In this document: positions 24,345-36,233 of the stretch, in pieces
How positions within the stretch are numbered: position 1 is the first letter of the stretch
Layout of the letters: the number at the start of each line of letters is the position of its first letter
Assembly: GCA_025765595.1 (NCBI GenBank)
Contig: JAIVFH010000031.1
Coordinates: forward strand, 124,001-188,000
DNA length: 64,000 nucleotides
Direction of reading: 5' to 3'
From: Obelidium mucronatum
Lineage: Eukaryota; Chytridiomycota; Chytridiomycetes; Chytridiales; Chytriomycetaceae
The notes under the pieces: model-generated
Database searches by the model: none
What the model was told of the DNA's origin: nothing
What the model saw: the letters and a program-made list of their open reading frames with translations, nothing else
Translations under genes and position numbers: made by a program

Positions 24345-26853
24345 CTAATATGGGCGTGGCATTTTCGTGGGATCTACAGCACACATCCAAATTCGTGTTT
24401 TGTAGAGCTTGAATAAGTCTGGGACGAAAAATAAAAAGCAAGGCATAAGAAACACTCAATTTAAAAAACCGAAAGGCTACGTTTACAAACCTCTGATCAA
24501 CTCTCTAAAATCTACACGTCTATCGGCTACAAAGTAGAAAGTCAACTTTTTGCGATCCCTGAAATTTCCAAAAAGAAAGAAAAAAAACAATTAACACAGA
24601 GAGCCACAATGGAAAAAAAACAATATTGCCCACCATTGGTACTCAGCATCCACAATTTCCATTGGTAGCTTTCGTTGACGGATCTTTGCTTGACAAACTA
24701 AACAGAGAAAAATCAGCGATAAAAGAGCAAGAAGCAAAAACAAAAAAAAAAACGCACCAGCCATTGCTTTCGCTTCATCCTGAGCTTTTGAAACCAACAA
24801 ACCAATATCATTCTGCTGAGCGAGTCCGTAAATACGCTTTGGTTGAATCTCCTTACTACTAATCAAACTTTCCACCATGATATCCTTATGCTGGCTTTGA
24901 AACATATGCAATTGCGCCAAATTAGCCAAATTATCGTGCACTACTTTTCCCAAATCCTTTCCGCGATCCGCCTCCACAATCACCAGATCCCCATTCCGCA
25001 CAACTTGTCCCTGTGCGGCGCAGTCTGCAGCATGGAAGTAATCGATTCTTCCAGCCTTGAATTCAACTACATATACTGGCCAGTATTGTTGTGTATATGA
25101 TGACTGTTTTTGTAGGTTTTTTCCAGCTTCAACCCATGCCTTTGTTCGATGTTCCGTGTTCTCAAAGTAGTCGTTGATTTCTTCAAACAGGGGTACATCT
25201 CCTTTAACATCGTATAGAGCATCCATATCGTTCAAATAATTTTTGTACAGAGGGGGTCCTGCAAGAGAGTGGCGACGGCGTGTATCATACATATCATTTT
25301 GATCATTTGGTTGGCTAAACAGGGCGTTAGTCAGATTTGATTGAGAGATTACAAATCACGTAAAAAAAAAAGAGAAGAAAAGAAAAAAGAGAGAAAAAAA
25401 AAACAAAGAATTAACAAGTCTTGACTAAATAAAAAAATAACTTACAGCTGAACCATTTGAGCAGCCAAGTCTGCGTAGAGATTGGGGGCATGAGAATGCC
25501 GACGCCGGTACTTATCCGCATCAGACGGAACCCCCAATCCAAAATCGTCATCACGTAAGGGTTCAACGACTCCAGTTGCGCTGCTACTGCTGGGTCGACC
25601 AATGTCTTGGTGCGGTTGACCCCACCTCGATGAATCAACAATGCTGGGCTGTGTTGAAGAACGGCGATGCAAGATGGCATTACTGTTATTGTCTTGGGAC
25701 CAAATAGAATTCATTGGGTCAAAGTTTGTTCCTGGTGAACTTCCACTTGGCGCTAGGTATTGGTCAGTAATTCCATAAGTAGCAGCAGAGCTCTTTGAAC
25801 GGGAACGACCGGAAGTTTGAAAACCAAAGTCCGAGTCCATGTCTGGATGCAGATGCTGCTGCTGCGATTGTTGTTGAAAGTGGTGATCCGTCACCCCCAA
25901 AAGTGGGGTACGCGAGCGTTGGGGTTGCTGGAATGCTGAGTCATCATGAACAAAAGACGATCGCCGTTGCATGTCAGGTTGTTGCTGTTGCTGCTGCTGT
26001 TGCTGTTGTTGTTGGCCTTGCTGCTGTTGTGCCACGTCCAGCGAAAATGAGAGGGATCGATACTGCTTCGACGCGTCCATTGCCCCGAACGCATACGAGT
26101 CGTAGAAGGCCGGCGGCACACCCATCAGGGCATTTGGCGTTGAGGCAGTCCGGGTTCGAATGTTGCGTTTGCGGCTCAGCACCAAGTCGTCGTCGTCGTC
26201 ATCGTCCGGGTCCGCCAGCTGCGCCGACTCCAGCTGCGAAATGGGGTCAGGCGTGTACCGGCCGCCCCCAATGTTCATTTTGGCAAACTGCAGGCTGTAG
26301 TCCGGCGTCTGCGGGAACGACAGCGACTGGCGGCGTGGCGGCGACGCGGCGCCGACGGCGGTCCAGCTGATGTTCTGCGGCTGTTGTTGTTGCTGTTGTT
26401 GTTGCTGCTGCGCGTACAGGCCCGGCGGCATCGCAGCGGCGGCGGCGGCGTCTATTTATAGATTATTAATAATGAATAATGGCAGTACGCGCAAACGCCA
26501 AACGCACGCTGGAACGGCGAGCCCGAGCGCTGCGACGCCGGCGGCGAGTGCAGCGGCTGCGCGTGCGCGTGCGCGTGTGCCTGTGCGAGGAACGCCGCGC
26601 CGCCGCCGCCGTTGTTGCTGTTGTTGTTGTTGGCGTTCGCCGGCGACCGCGACCGGCTGCGGCTGCGGCTGCGACTGCGGCTGCGGCTGCGCGACTCGGC
26701 CGGCGTCCGCGCCGCCGCGCCCCCTGCGCCCGCGCCCGCGCCCGCGCCTGCGGCCTTGCCGCCAACGCGCAGTCCGCCGCCCGCCGCCGTGCGCTCGGTG
26801 GGCGAAATGGCTGCCGCCGCTGAGGCGTATGAAAATCCTCCTTTCTTGTCCAT
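24345..26853 (-). CDS. PSP1 C-terminal domain protein
   Basis: Six exons (26853-26508, 26451-25446, 25314-24758, 24697-24634, 24558-24491, 24418-24345) give 704 aa. The first 450 residues are low complexity: an Arg-Ser dipeptide block (about residues 55-70), Ala/Gly runs and two polyglutamine tracts. The C-terminal 220 residues form a PSP1-C domain: VYVVEFKAGRIDYF, GDLVIVEADRGKDLGKV, EIQPKRIYGLA, LPMEIVDAEYQWDRKKLTFYF, RRVDFRELIRDLF, YKTRIWMC. Yeast Psp1 was found as a suppressor of polymerase-alpha mutations, and bacterial YaaT shares the domain; its biochemical role is unclear. Exon 1 and the start of exon 2 are very GC-rich. Junctions around 26451-26508 rest on phase only. Confidence 0.85.
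25981..26027 (-). repeat. Polyglutamine-coding CAG/CAA tract in the PSP1 gene
   Basis: Read on the minus strand this is a run of CAA and CAG codons giving about 16 Gln with one interruption. A second, shorter tract lies at 26379-26411 near the N-terminus. Mixed CAA/CAG use suggests selection for the amino acid rather than simple slippage. Confidence 0.85.
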
Positions 26854-27117
26854 TTGTTGTAGTGTAGTGTAAGTCTAGCCTTGTAAAAGTAGTAAAAAAG
26901 ATGCTTGAAGATGCTTTGTTTTGCTTTGCTTGATGGTTATTGCTGGCGTTCGGCGCGACTGCTGCTGCTGGTCAAGAGGTAATTGAGGCCGAAATCGGGG
27001 AAGCGATGGGTGGATGTGATCGTGTTGGTGTTTTTGCAGCTTTTTGGCAACTTTTCTCGCTGGATAATAGTCAACCACCAACAATGACAATGGCGCAAAG
27101 AAAAAAAAATCCATTTT
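26854..27117. other. Intergenic, no gene seen
   Basis: This 264-bp gap holds the upstream region of the PSP1-domain gene and the 3' end of the UIM/UBZ4 gene, both transcribed leftwards. I see no ORF or RNA gene in it. Confidence 0.6.
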
Positions 27118-28219
27118 CTAAAAGTTCACATTTCTCCCAGCTTCCCATGTCATCTGTCCTGCATTGGGAAACGCGCTAATGTCAGGGTCACAATCAGCGT
27201 AGTGATTGAATTGCGATGCTCCACCACCACCACCACCGCCACTGCTGTTTCGTGCGCCGCCACGCGACCCTGCCGATTTTCCACGCTGAGAATAACCCCC
27301 TCCTTTCCTTTTCTTCCCAAAACTTTTCCCCCGCTGACTCTGATTCTGACTGGCCCCGCGCGATGTTCGTTTTCGACCACCTGCACCACCAGCACCCATA
27401 GCGCGCTGACTTGACGACTCTGCTCGTCCTCGCTTCGGTGCAGAATTAAACTGATTATAGAATCCTGCCAATGGACCCAACTCCCCACGCTCCTGCAACT
27501 TACGCAAATCAACAAACCCTTTCAAAGGTGACAAGGAGCTTTGAAATGTTTGTGGCGGTTCATTTTCATCACCATCATCCTCCTCATCATTGTCAATGTA
27601 AATGACACCGCCATCATCCTCGTCACAATTGTCTTGGTCCTCAACATCATAACGCTCGTCACAAGGCGCATCATCATCACGCTGATCCTCAAAGTCGTCC
27701 AAAATTGTTTCACATGTATACTTGTTGTACAACCTTCGGTTCGGATTGTATTGAGTCCGTCCAAAGTCATCCTCCACTTCGTCGTCTCCCTCATTATGGT
27801 ACATGGGTTGTTCTTGTTCTTGTCGTGGATTTTCTCCTTCATCGTCAACGCCATAACAGGTCTCTGCGTGCTCCTGTATGTCAATGTGGGAAAACTTTTG
27901 CGAACACAGTGGACAAGCTACCTGTAAAGTAAAAATTCAATTAAAAAAATAAAAAATCAAAAAGAAAAACAAGAAAGGAAGAATAACACCAAACCATATT
28001 TGATTCTCGACGTGATCGAACAGGTTTCCGCTCTTGAAAAAAATCACTCTGATCATCTCCATCCAGAACTACAACCTTCCGTTTTCCCTTTTTGGTGACA
28101 CTCCCGTCACCATCTTGACTTGAACGTCGATTTGTCCCAACAACACGACCTCCCAAAACGACTGGACTACTGTCAATGTTTACAACAACAGTGCCGGAAT
28201 TCTTTTTCACAAGCTTCGC

Positions 28220-28260
<41 letters not shown>

Positions 28261-28844
28261 CAACAGAATCCATCTGACTCTCCAACAACTTGTCCACATC
28301 AAAGTCAGCAACATTGTCACGGCCCACATGATACCAGCTACTACTTTTCTTGAGCTCTCCGTTTTTGTCGAGGCCGTCTTCCTCCTCTTCTCCTTCATCT
28401 TCATCATCATCATCATCATCATCAAGAAAAGAAAGCTCCCCAAAAGCACCTCCTCCAACTTTACTACCCCGTTTCCGCCTCCCAGCCGATGGACTGTTGT
28501 TATTCCGTAACACCAGAGAATCACTGACCCCAGCAAAAGAATCACCAGGTTTGAAGCTTCCCACACCACCACCACCACCACTTCCATAAACACTTGCCGC
28601 TCTCCCTCTTGGACTCCACACATCTAGATCCGCTTTCAGCGAATCTTGGGGTATAAATGTACTTGGGATACATGTGCTTGGGTATGCTGCTGCTCTTGCT
28701 GCTGCTAACGTAGGCGGGGAGCAAGTTTTCGCAGAAGCTGATGTTGCTAACGCTGCAGCTGCTGTTGCTGGCTTAGAATGCATTGATGTAAAAGCAGTAT
28801 GCAATGAGCTTGGACTCCTTATGGTCCGTTGTTGTTGTTGGGGT

Positions 28845-28876
<32 letters not shown>

Positions 28877-30136
28877 CTGGATTTCATGTGTGAAAAGGGC
28901 TCGAGAAGTAGTCGGCGGGGAAACCCGACGCATACTCAAACGACGCGGTAGCGAGATGGGAGTTTGCTTCTTTTTACGAATGAGCAAGATTTCTGGACTC
29001 GATTCTTGGCTTGATGCGTGTGGCGATATAAGCGTGTTTGGAATCGTTGCTGCTGCTGCTGCCGTTGTTGTTGTTGTGGGTGTTGTTGGTATTATTGTTG
29101 CTGTTGTTGTTGATGATGATGATGCGGCGGCGGCGGCGGAACGCAAGACTTGTTCCGGAGTTTTGTTTTTGCGTTCATGATGATGAGGTGAGGAAGTCTT
29201 CTTTTTGAAGGGTGTTGTAGTAGTAATGTTGCTGTTGTTTTCAGGGTGCTGATTTTGTGGTATTGGGAGCTGGGTTTCCTGGACCAGGATTTGGGTGTGT
29301 TGTGGCAGGGCAGATGCTTTTGTACGTTGCTTCAGAACAGGTACAAAATCATCATCTTCGCTAAGAAGTGATATTTGCTGCGGTTCATTCATCGATGTTG
29401 ATTTTCGTTGGTTGTTTGGTTGCAGTTGGTGCTCAAAAGTTAATTGGCGTGTTGGGCGTAGGATTGCAGTCTGGATTCTTCGAGACGATGTGGCTGTGGA
29501 TTGGGGAATTTCGACAGGGAGAGGTAGCTTTCGAGAAACGGTGTTGTTTGAAGTTGTTGTCATATTGGTGTTCAGGGTCCTCAGGATGTCGTTCTCGGTC
29601 AGGTATGATGCTTTTGAAGACGGCATCCGCGTTGACTCCGCGTATAAAGATGCAAGTTTTGGTTTATGTGACGCTTCATTTGTTTGTTGAGGCTCGGTCT
29701 TGTTGGTGTTGTTTGGACAGTTTCCAGCATCCCTGAGAGCGGCAATCCACGGTTTAGCTTCTATTTTCCCCCCCGCGTTTTAAAAAAAAGGAGGATAGAA
29801 AAAGCAGTTGAAAGAGCAATCGAATTCACGTACTTGGTTCTTGTTCCTGACGTTGCAAGGACTGGAGGATCTGTCTTTGATGGTTTTCATGTTCTTTCGC
29901 ACTGAGTTCCAGAGCACGCTGAAGAGCCAGATCTTCGTCTTCAAGAACATCTCGATCGATGGTGTTGTTGGTCCTGCTACTTGTCCTGTTCTTGTAGGAG
30001 TCCAACGGACGCACACTTGTGGCACGAGGCGGTTCGAGTTTTAGGAGAAGCGGTTGATATTACAGCAAATTTACCCTGGCTTAGCAAAGTCAAGAATGGA
30101 TGTCTGTTGGGTCTTTCGTGATTGGGCCTTCCGCAT
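27118..30136 (-). CDS. PIP-like, UIM and UBZ4 zinc-finger protein (ubiquitin reader)
   Basis: Exons 30136-30075, 30015-29830, 29732-27995 and 27921-27118 join in phase to give 929 aa. Residues 8-18 read KTQQTSILDFA, close to the PCNA-interacting PIP consensus QxxIxxFF (second aromatic replaced by Ala). Residues 46-62 (EDEDLALQRALELSAKE) match a ubiquitin-interacting motif. C665, C668, H680 and C684 form a C-P-x-C-x11-H-x3-C finger of Rad18/UBZ4 type. The middle is disordered, with polyGln, polyAsp/Glu and Ser/Thr tracts. The C-terminus has a short conserved-looking LSPLKGFVDLRKL segment and Gly/Arg-rich basic sequence. No catalytic domain is visible. The combination suggests a nuclear DNA-damage or replication-fork ubiquitin reader (inference). 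No named orthologue was recognised. Confidence 0.75.
28221..28259 (-). repeat. CAG-repeat (polyglutamine) tract in the UIM/UBZ4 gene
   Basis: An almost pure CTG run on the plus strand, read as CAG on the coding strand, encodes about 13 Gln. Shorter trinucleotide tracts coding Asp (around 28400-28425) and Gln (28833-28880) occur in the same exon. Confidence 0.85.
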
Positions 30137-30662
30137 CTTTTATGTAACAATTTTTATTTTTATTAAAGTATTTTTTAATAAAATAAGTGAATAATCAAAA
30201 CAACCAAGGTTCCAACCTTTAACTCCCCATTGAACAACTTTCAATACCAAATGAATGGCCTTTTCGCAGAGTCAAAATCGTTCAGGAAATCTGGGCCTTT
30301 GCTCCAACTGATAACGATCGAGATTCCAAAACAAAGTCCTGAACAAATTGACGCACTGAGAACCGTCCTGATCACGTATTCCATCATTCTATCAAGCTCA
30401 TGGTTATGGAGACACGTATTTCGAGATCATCTTTGGAAAATCCTTGAATCCCTTTTAAAAGCGGAAATGAACGGTTTTGGGGATGAGCCAGTTTATACAA
30501 AGAGCGTGCAATAAAACATCGCTGAGCAAACGAACACTTAAAAATCCCACTGCTTTCTTTTTTAAGGCTCTTTGGGGATTTGATTATTTTGGGTTTCGTG
30601 CACCGTGCGAATTGCACAATTCGCCGTGGCAGAAAGATGTAAACCAGCAAAAAATACTTGAA
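30137..30662. other. Divergent upstream region with one doubtful ORF
   Basis: This 526-bp region separates the UIM/UBZ4 gene from the MET30-like gene. An ORF from ATG 30251 to 30514 (+, 87 aa, with a Trp/Leu-rich helix around WLWRHVF) is open but resembles nothing I know. It could be an upstream ORF in the MET30-like leader or chance. The MET30-like reading frame itself stays open back to ATG 30483. Confidence 0.4.
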
Positions 30663-32650
30663 ATGGCAAATTACAACATTCACGACGAACACTTGGCCTC
30701 TTGCCGGCGTTGCATTTCATCAGACAAAGATATGCTCAGCATCGAAGCTTCTTGTGATCAAGGCGCAGTCCGCACTGTCCAACAGCTCTTTGAAGCTGCT
30801 ACTCCGGCAACTCAAGGAGCAATGGTATCCACTCTGTTGACTCTAATGAGGCCCATGCAACTGCGATGTTTGGCCGCTAAAGTGGCTGTCATGACCCGCG
30901 TAGACTTTGTACGTTGCCCCCGTTTTGGTATAAACCCGTATTCTTACCTCGCTTGCTCATCCCAACAGATTACCCGCTTGGCCCCTGAAGTCGGGCTAAA
31001 AATCCTTCAGTACCTCGATGCAAAGAGTCTTTGCCATGCTGCCCAGGTTGCTCGTCAGTGGCGAGTGTTGGCAGACGATGATCTTATTTGGCATAGGTAA
31101 AATGGTGCAATCGACCCCCCCTATCTGAAACGAGATTTGAACGCAACCGCCACCCCACCGCTACTACCTCCAGCTCCTTTGTTTTTGTGGGTTTTTTAAT
31201 ACTAACTATTCCATTCTCTGCGACAGAATGTGCGAACAGCATATCGATAAGAAATGTAAAACATGCGGTTGGGGTCTTCCCATCATCAGAAACAGCAACG
31301 CCAAACGGCCCCGCCTTGAATCATCATCATCCTCATCAGCCTCGGATTCCAATTTGAAACGGAAACGTGCTGATTCTGATATCGGGAATCAATCGGATGG
31401 AAGCAGCTCGTCGGATCTACAGAAACAGGAACAGCCTGCACCACCGGCGCCCAAAAAAAGGTCATGGAAGGGAATCTACGCTGAAAGATTTCTTGTGGAA
31501 CGGAACTGGAGAAAACCAAACTTTCATTGCACGGAGGTGCAGGGGCATTCGGAGGGAATCATGTCGATTCAATACAATGATTGCAAGGCTCGATATGTTA
31601 CTGGGGGGTAAGGAATCTTCAATTGCTGATTTTTTTTTGTATGGCGACTAATTAAGGTACATACTTGTAGGCACGATAAACTGATTCGTGTTTGGGATGC
31701 TGATACCAACACCTGCATCAAAGTACTCGATGGTCATACAAATCAAGTGACTGGCGTTCAATTCGATGACAGCAAGATTGTTACATGTTCTTTGGACAGA
31801 ACAATTCGAATTTGGAGCATGAAGACATTTGAGTGTATTCGCAGATTGGAAGGGCATAATGCGGGCATCAATTGCATCCAGTATGAACAAGAGTTTTTAG
31901 CCTCAGGATGTAAGTTTTGGGTTTTTGTTTTCTCTTGGCTGTGCAGGATCCTCATTCATTTTTTTTTTTTTACCTCTTTTGTCAGCCATCGATGGAACCA
32001 TCCGTGTATGGAATATATCTACGGGAAAGTACTTTACATTACGCGGACACACGGACTGGGTCAACAAGGTCCAATTTTACAAGAAAACGCAACTTTTTTC
32101 GTGTTCTGATGACCGAAGCGTCATTTTATGGTATTTTGCCCCCCCGGCCCCCTCTTATAATTCCCGTTACCCTTTATATTGATTTTTGGTTTGTAACAGG
32201 GATTTGGAAACACGCCAAATAATCCGTAAATTCATGGGACACCATGACCAAGTTCAAAGCATGTCGATTTCTCTCCCACACCTCCGAAATGCACGAGCCA
32301 GTATCGAAAGTAAAGGAGGAGCGCCGAAACTCGTCACAGCGTCAACCGACAAGACAATCAAGATCTGGGACATTGACACAGGACTTTGTCTGCATACTCT
32401 TTTTGGTCACGAAGATGGAGTCATGTGTGTCGCTAGTGATACACTACGGATTGTGAGTGGTAGTCACGATAACATGGTGATGGTGTGGGATTTAGAAAGT
32501 GGGAAGCTGATGCATTCAATGGGTGTGGCCCGACCTGCAGCAGCTGGGGTCATAAATTGTTGTATCTTGAGTGATACCAAGATTATGACGGGTGGACAAG
32601 ATGGGAAGCTTCGTGTATATGATTTCTACCCTGTAGATCTGGCATTTTAG
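30663..32650 (+). CDS. MET30: MET30-like F-box/WD40 substrate receptor of an SCF ubiquitin ligase
   Basis: Exons 30663-30908, 30969-31096, 31227-31607, 31671-31909, 31986-32130 and 32200-32650 give 529 aa. The F-box is LAPEVGLKILQYLDAKSLCHAAQV, followed by [22 protein letters not shown], a motif typical of Met30/scon-2. A Ser-rich linker comes next, then seven WD40 repeats (for example DKLIRVWDADTNTC, DRTIRIWSMKTFEC, DKTIKIWDIDTGLC). In fungi this receptor targets the sulfur-gene activator Met4 and other substrates for SCF ubiquitination, so sulfur regulation is the likely role. The start is the ATG nearest the conserved region; an upstream ATG at 30483 would add 60 residues. Confidence 0.88.
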
Positions 32651-32791
32651 ATCTTCAACAAATATATGTTAGCGCTATACAAAAAAACGTGATTTTGCTG
32701 ATAAAAGTGGATAATTTTTCATGACCAACAGGATCATTTTATTCCTCATCCCACACACCCACACACACATTCAACAACTTCCTGTTCTTCT

Positions 32792-33039
32792 TCATGGCGG
32801 CGAAAGATGAGACAAGGCTTCATCCAACGATATGTGATCAGAAATCCACTTTCTTGGCGCCACAGATAATGAATGTTTGGCATCAAAATGCATATCCATC
32901 AAGTTCGGGTCATGTGCACCGGGACTGAATGCAATCCGGAGAGAGTATTCACGGTCTTCAGATTCAACACCTCTCTTTCGTTCATGGAGTTCAAAGTTAA
33001 TTTGTGTCAAGTCTGAAAAGAAAAAGTTCGGAATCAGTC

Positions 33040-33077
<38 letters not shown>

Positions 33078-36000
33078 AGATACAAACAATCCAATTCATC
33101 CATATCAGAAACCCCAACAAGAGTAGGAAGCCCACAGAGTAACACAATATTGAATAAACATATCACTTTAGACTCCTTAGTAAAGTACATTCGTGTACTT
33201 GGGTGTGGGGAATTTTTGGCCTCCTTCATATCAGAAACAAGTTGCTTCAAAAGAGCTTGTGAGCTCAGCATTCCGATTTCCAACTTTTCCTTTGGCTAAA
33301 ACGAAGAAGAAGTTAAAACCAGGATATAAAGGAAAGGTCGGGGAGAAACAAAAAAGTTTCACCTCAATTCCATATTCTTGGGGACCAATAAAGTCAAAGA
33401 GTGTTTTCGCTTTCCGGTACAACTCTCGCAAAAGTCCCAATCCATGCTCTTCAGATGAAAAGACAACTGCAGAAAATCAAATCGTCAATACTACATCAAA
33501 AGTCAACGGGGTTCAAATACTCTACTGTCTAAAAACTCGCGATTATGCAATAAATCATACTTGATGGAATCATACAACTCCGAAATCTTGGATGGCTCAA
33601 ATGCCGTGCGTTCAACGTCACAAAATTCCTTAAATAATTTTTCCCACCGTTCCTATACGTAAGGAATTAGACACCCAAGAATAACACCAAGAACCGAGAG
33701 GGGCAATGCACAAACCTGAAACAAATAAGGTGACTCAAAGCAACACCATTTATCTTTGCGATTTTCAAAATCCCCACCGGCTGCCAAATTTGATCTCATA
33801 ACCATTCGAACTGTTCTCATCAGCTCAATCATTTCATGTAAGTAAATTTCAGGATCTTGGATTTCCTCTGGGACATAGTGTTCCGGTAACTTTGTTGGTG
33901 CGTGTGGATTCAAAATGGCTTGTAGCCGGCTCTTGATGGTTTCGATTTGCTCTTTGGCGGCATTGCTGTCATCCAACATCTCCTTATTGACACGAATCAA
34001 ATCGCTTGGGAGTGTTTCCGTATCCAAAAGCGCTTTGGCACAGACTTCCTATTTACAAGAAGAGGTTAAGTGCGGGTTGAACAACATGACTACAAGAATC
34101 AAAAGAAAACATACAGCTGTGGCAATAACTCTTCGCTCAGAGCTGGAATAAATCTTGATATCATTCAAAACAGCTGGGTTGATGATTTGCAAATCCTTTC
34201 TCAAGTTCTCGCCCAAATCTTTACTCTGGTGCTTCCCACCGTGTGTGAACTCGCCACCCCATTTCACAATAAGCTGAGCCTTTTCCAGCAAAGTCTTGTC
34301 CACTTTGTTATACGAAGGTTTGACTTGAACCTTGGTTCCTGGCAGGGACGACTTGAAGTTAAGAATGGTCCTGAGAGACGTCAACGCGCTGGGGTCTTCA
34401 GATTTCTCAGCAATGGCCAAATCACAAGCCGTCGACACAATTTTGAGTTGTTCTTCACTTTTAAGAACTACTTCTTCTTCCAGACCGTTCAAAAGATCCA
34501 TGAATGGTTTGCTCTTGAAGTTGAACTTCGAAAGGTGTTTTAGACGGTATGTCAGGAATTTAAACAAGAAACCCCTCTTTACCTTGGCCTTTTGCTTTGG
34601 TGTTCGATCCCCATGTCTCAAGACCGAGAGAAAGGCTTTCAGTTGCCATTGACTCTCAACACTAGTCGCAACAGGGCTATCAACACTTGGGCACATGCTA
34701 ACTTTGGTGAATACATCGTTCAAAATGGATGTGCACTTGTCGTAGTAATCGAGATTTCCTTTCACAAAGGACCAACCATTCACATCAATCACATAACTCT
34801 TTCCGCCCGCTCGAAGCAAATCAAAGCCACAAACGGTTTGCTCAAAAGCTTTACACACTTTCCGGCTGTAACCCTTCTCTTCAGGACTCAATTCCGTGAC
34901 ATAACGAACTTCCTTTCCTTCACTGTTACGTCGAACGACACCGTCCACAACAGGGCTTTTACGGGTTTCGGCGTGAGCAAAATTTTCTCCGATAGTATAA
35001 ACCTTCACGTCTTCAGCATTGTCGACAGACATGAATTCTTCATAAATATAAGACCCTTCTGATCGGATGTCAGACACATCTGCACAGAATTCGGATGACT
35101 TGTTCCCAACCTGATTTACATCAAGCGATTGGTTGATTGTTGTTGTTGTTGGTGGTGGTGGTAGTGTTGAAGGATCATGGTCAGTATTTGACATGTTAGA
35201 GAGTGTAGGATGAGAGAGATCCAAGCATCCTAAAGAACTTTGACGCTCTTGCGGCTCCAATAAGTTAACAGGACATAGCATTGATGAGGTTCCAGTCGAA
35301 GGCAAGGAGGGTTCGCCGCTTTGCATTGCTTTGACGTAGTGTAGGGCAATTGGCCAGAAAATAATGGTCAAGACCCCAAATTTTTCTCGTTGCTGGTCGG
35401 ATGACTCATTTGTAATGGTTGGCACGCACCTTTCTGAACAATTTTCGAACACCACCTCCCTCGGAAGAGTGATAGTAAATGAAGATATTGTGGTCCTCTC
35501 CAGAAACAGGTTTTTCAACAAATGGCTTCGTAAGAGTAACGTCTCCCAGCTTGATCGTGTCTGCATCTACTTGGATGACTCGTTCCCTTCGAAACGCATT
35601 CGGGTCAACGTTAACGCCGACGGTGGAACGAACATGCTGAATGATTTCAGGAGTCAAAGTTATGTCGGCATCCGTGGCGCTGCTGTTTGAAATCAGACGT
35701 TTCGGAGTTGGAACGCCAACATGATCCAAGATGCTCAGAACCATTCTAAACAGCGAGCGACAGGTCAGAATGCCCGCCTTGAGGAACACGCAGCGATCAC
35801 CTTCTGTCCATCAGGACTTTTTGCATCTCCAGATTGTTGATGCAGAACGGACGACGCAGCCGCACGTAGTCGATCGCCTTCTCGAGCGGGAAGCCCGTGG
35901 AGAAGAACGAGATCAGGAAGTGGCACGTCGGCCAGTGGTGGATGTCTTCGTCCAGGATGACTTTGTCGCCAAACACGACGACCTGCAGGTTGTGGTTTGA

Positions 36001-36174
36001 AATCATGCGGTTGAGGATGTTGCGCATCGGCTTCGAGCGCGCCTTGACGTCCATGCAGGCGACGCCGACGATCCACTTGCCGGCGTCCGAGGCGCTGTCG
36101 GCGCGCGGCTTCTTGGCCGGCGGCGCGGCGGCGGCGGCGTCCGGGGCGCGCTTGAGCTGCTTGTCCTTGCCCAT
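32792..36174 (-). CDS. VIP1: Inositol hexakisphosphate/diphosphoinositol kinase (Vip1/Asp1/PPIP5K)
   Basis: Eight exons (36174-35801, 35745-35430, 35110-34115, 34048-33716, 33652-33526, 33466-33363, 33295-33088, 33012-32792) give 892 aa. The N-terminal kinase (ATP-grasp, about 35-340) shows [43 protein letters not shown] and [12 protein letters not shown]. The phosphatase-like domain starts [10 protein letters not shown] (near 395) and ends with the [10 protein letters not shown] region. Such enzymes make 1-InsP7 and 1,5-InsP8, signals for phosphate status and the cytoskeleton. The 319-nt gap between exons 2 and 3 is far longer than other introns here and may hide an extra exon. Exon 1 is very GC-rich. 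The start lies 59 bp from the divergent WDR4 gene. Confidence 0.93.
33041..33072. repeat. A32 homopolymer in the last VIP1 intron
   Basis: Thirty-two A on the plus strand, equal to T32 on the coding strand, inside the 75-nt last intron of VIP1. It probably acts as, or expanded from, a polypyrimidine tract. Confidence 0.85.
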
Positions 36175-36233
36175 TTCTGTCGTTCTTTTCTTTCTTTTTC
36201 TTTTGTTTTATTCTTATTTATTAAAAGTCACAA

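Noticed and set aside
26148..26160. GGGTTCGAA-type motif resembling a tRNA B box (similar ones at 23770 and 59680)
   Set aside because: They lie inside exons or an intron of well-supported genes, and no acceptor stem, anticodon stem or A box could be paired around them.
25795..26867. Long plus-strand ORFs opposite the PSP1-domain gene
   Set aside because: They are shadows of GC-rich and CAG-rich minus-strand exons; the products are Arg/Cys/Ala low complexity with no family likeness.
28674..29736. Plus-strand ORFs rich in Cys, Val and Ala opposite the UIM/UBZ4 gene
   Set aside because: They are antisense to polyglutamine and Ser/Thr codons of the long third exon and are explained by repeat composition.
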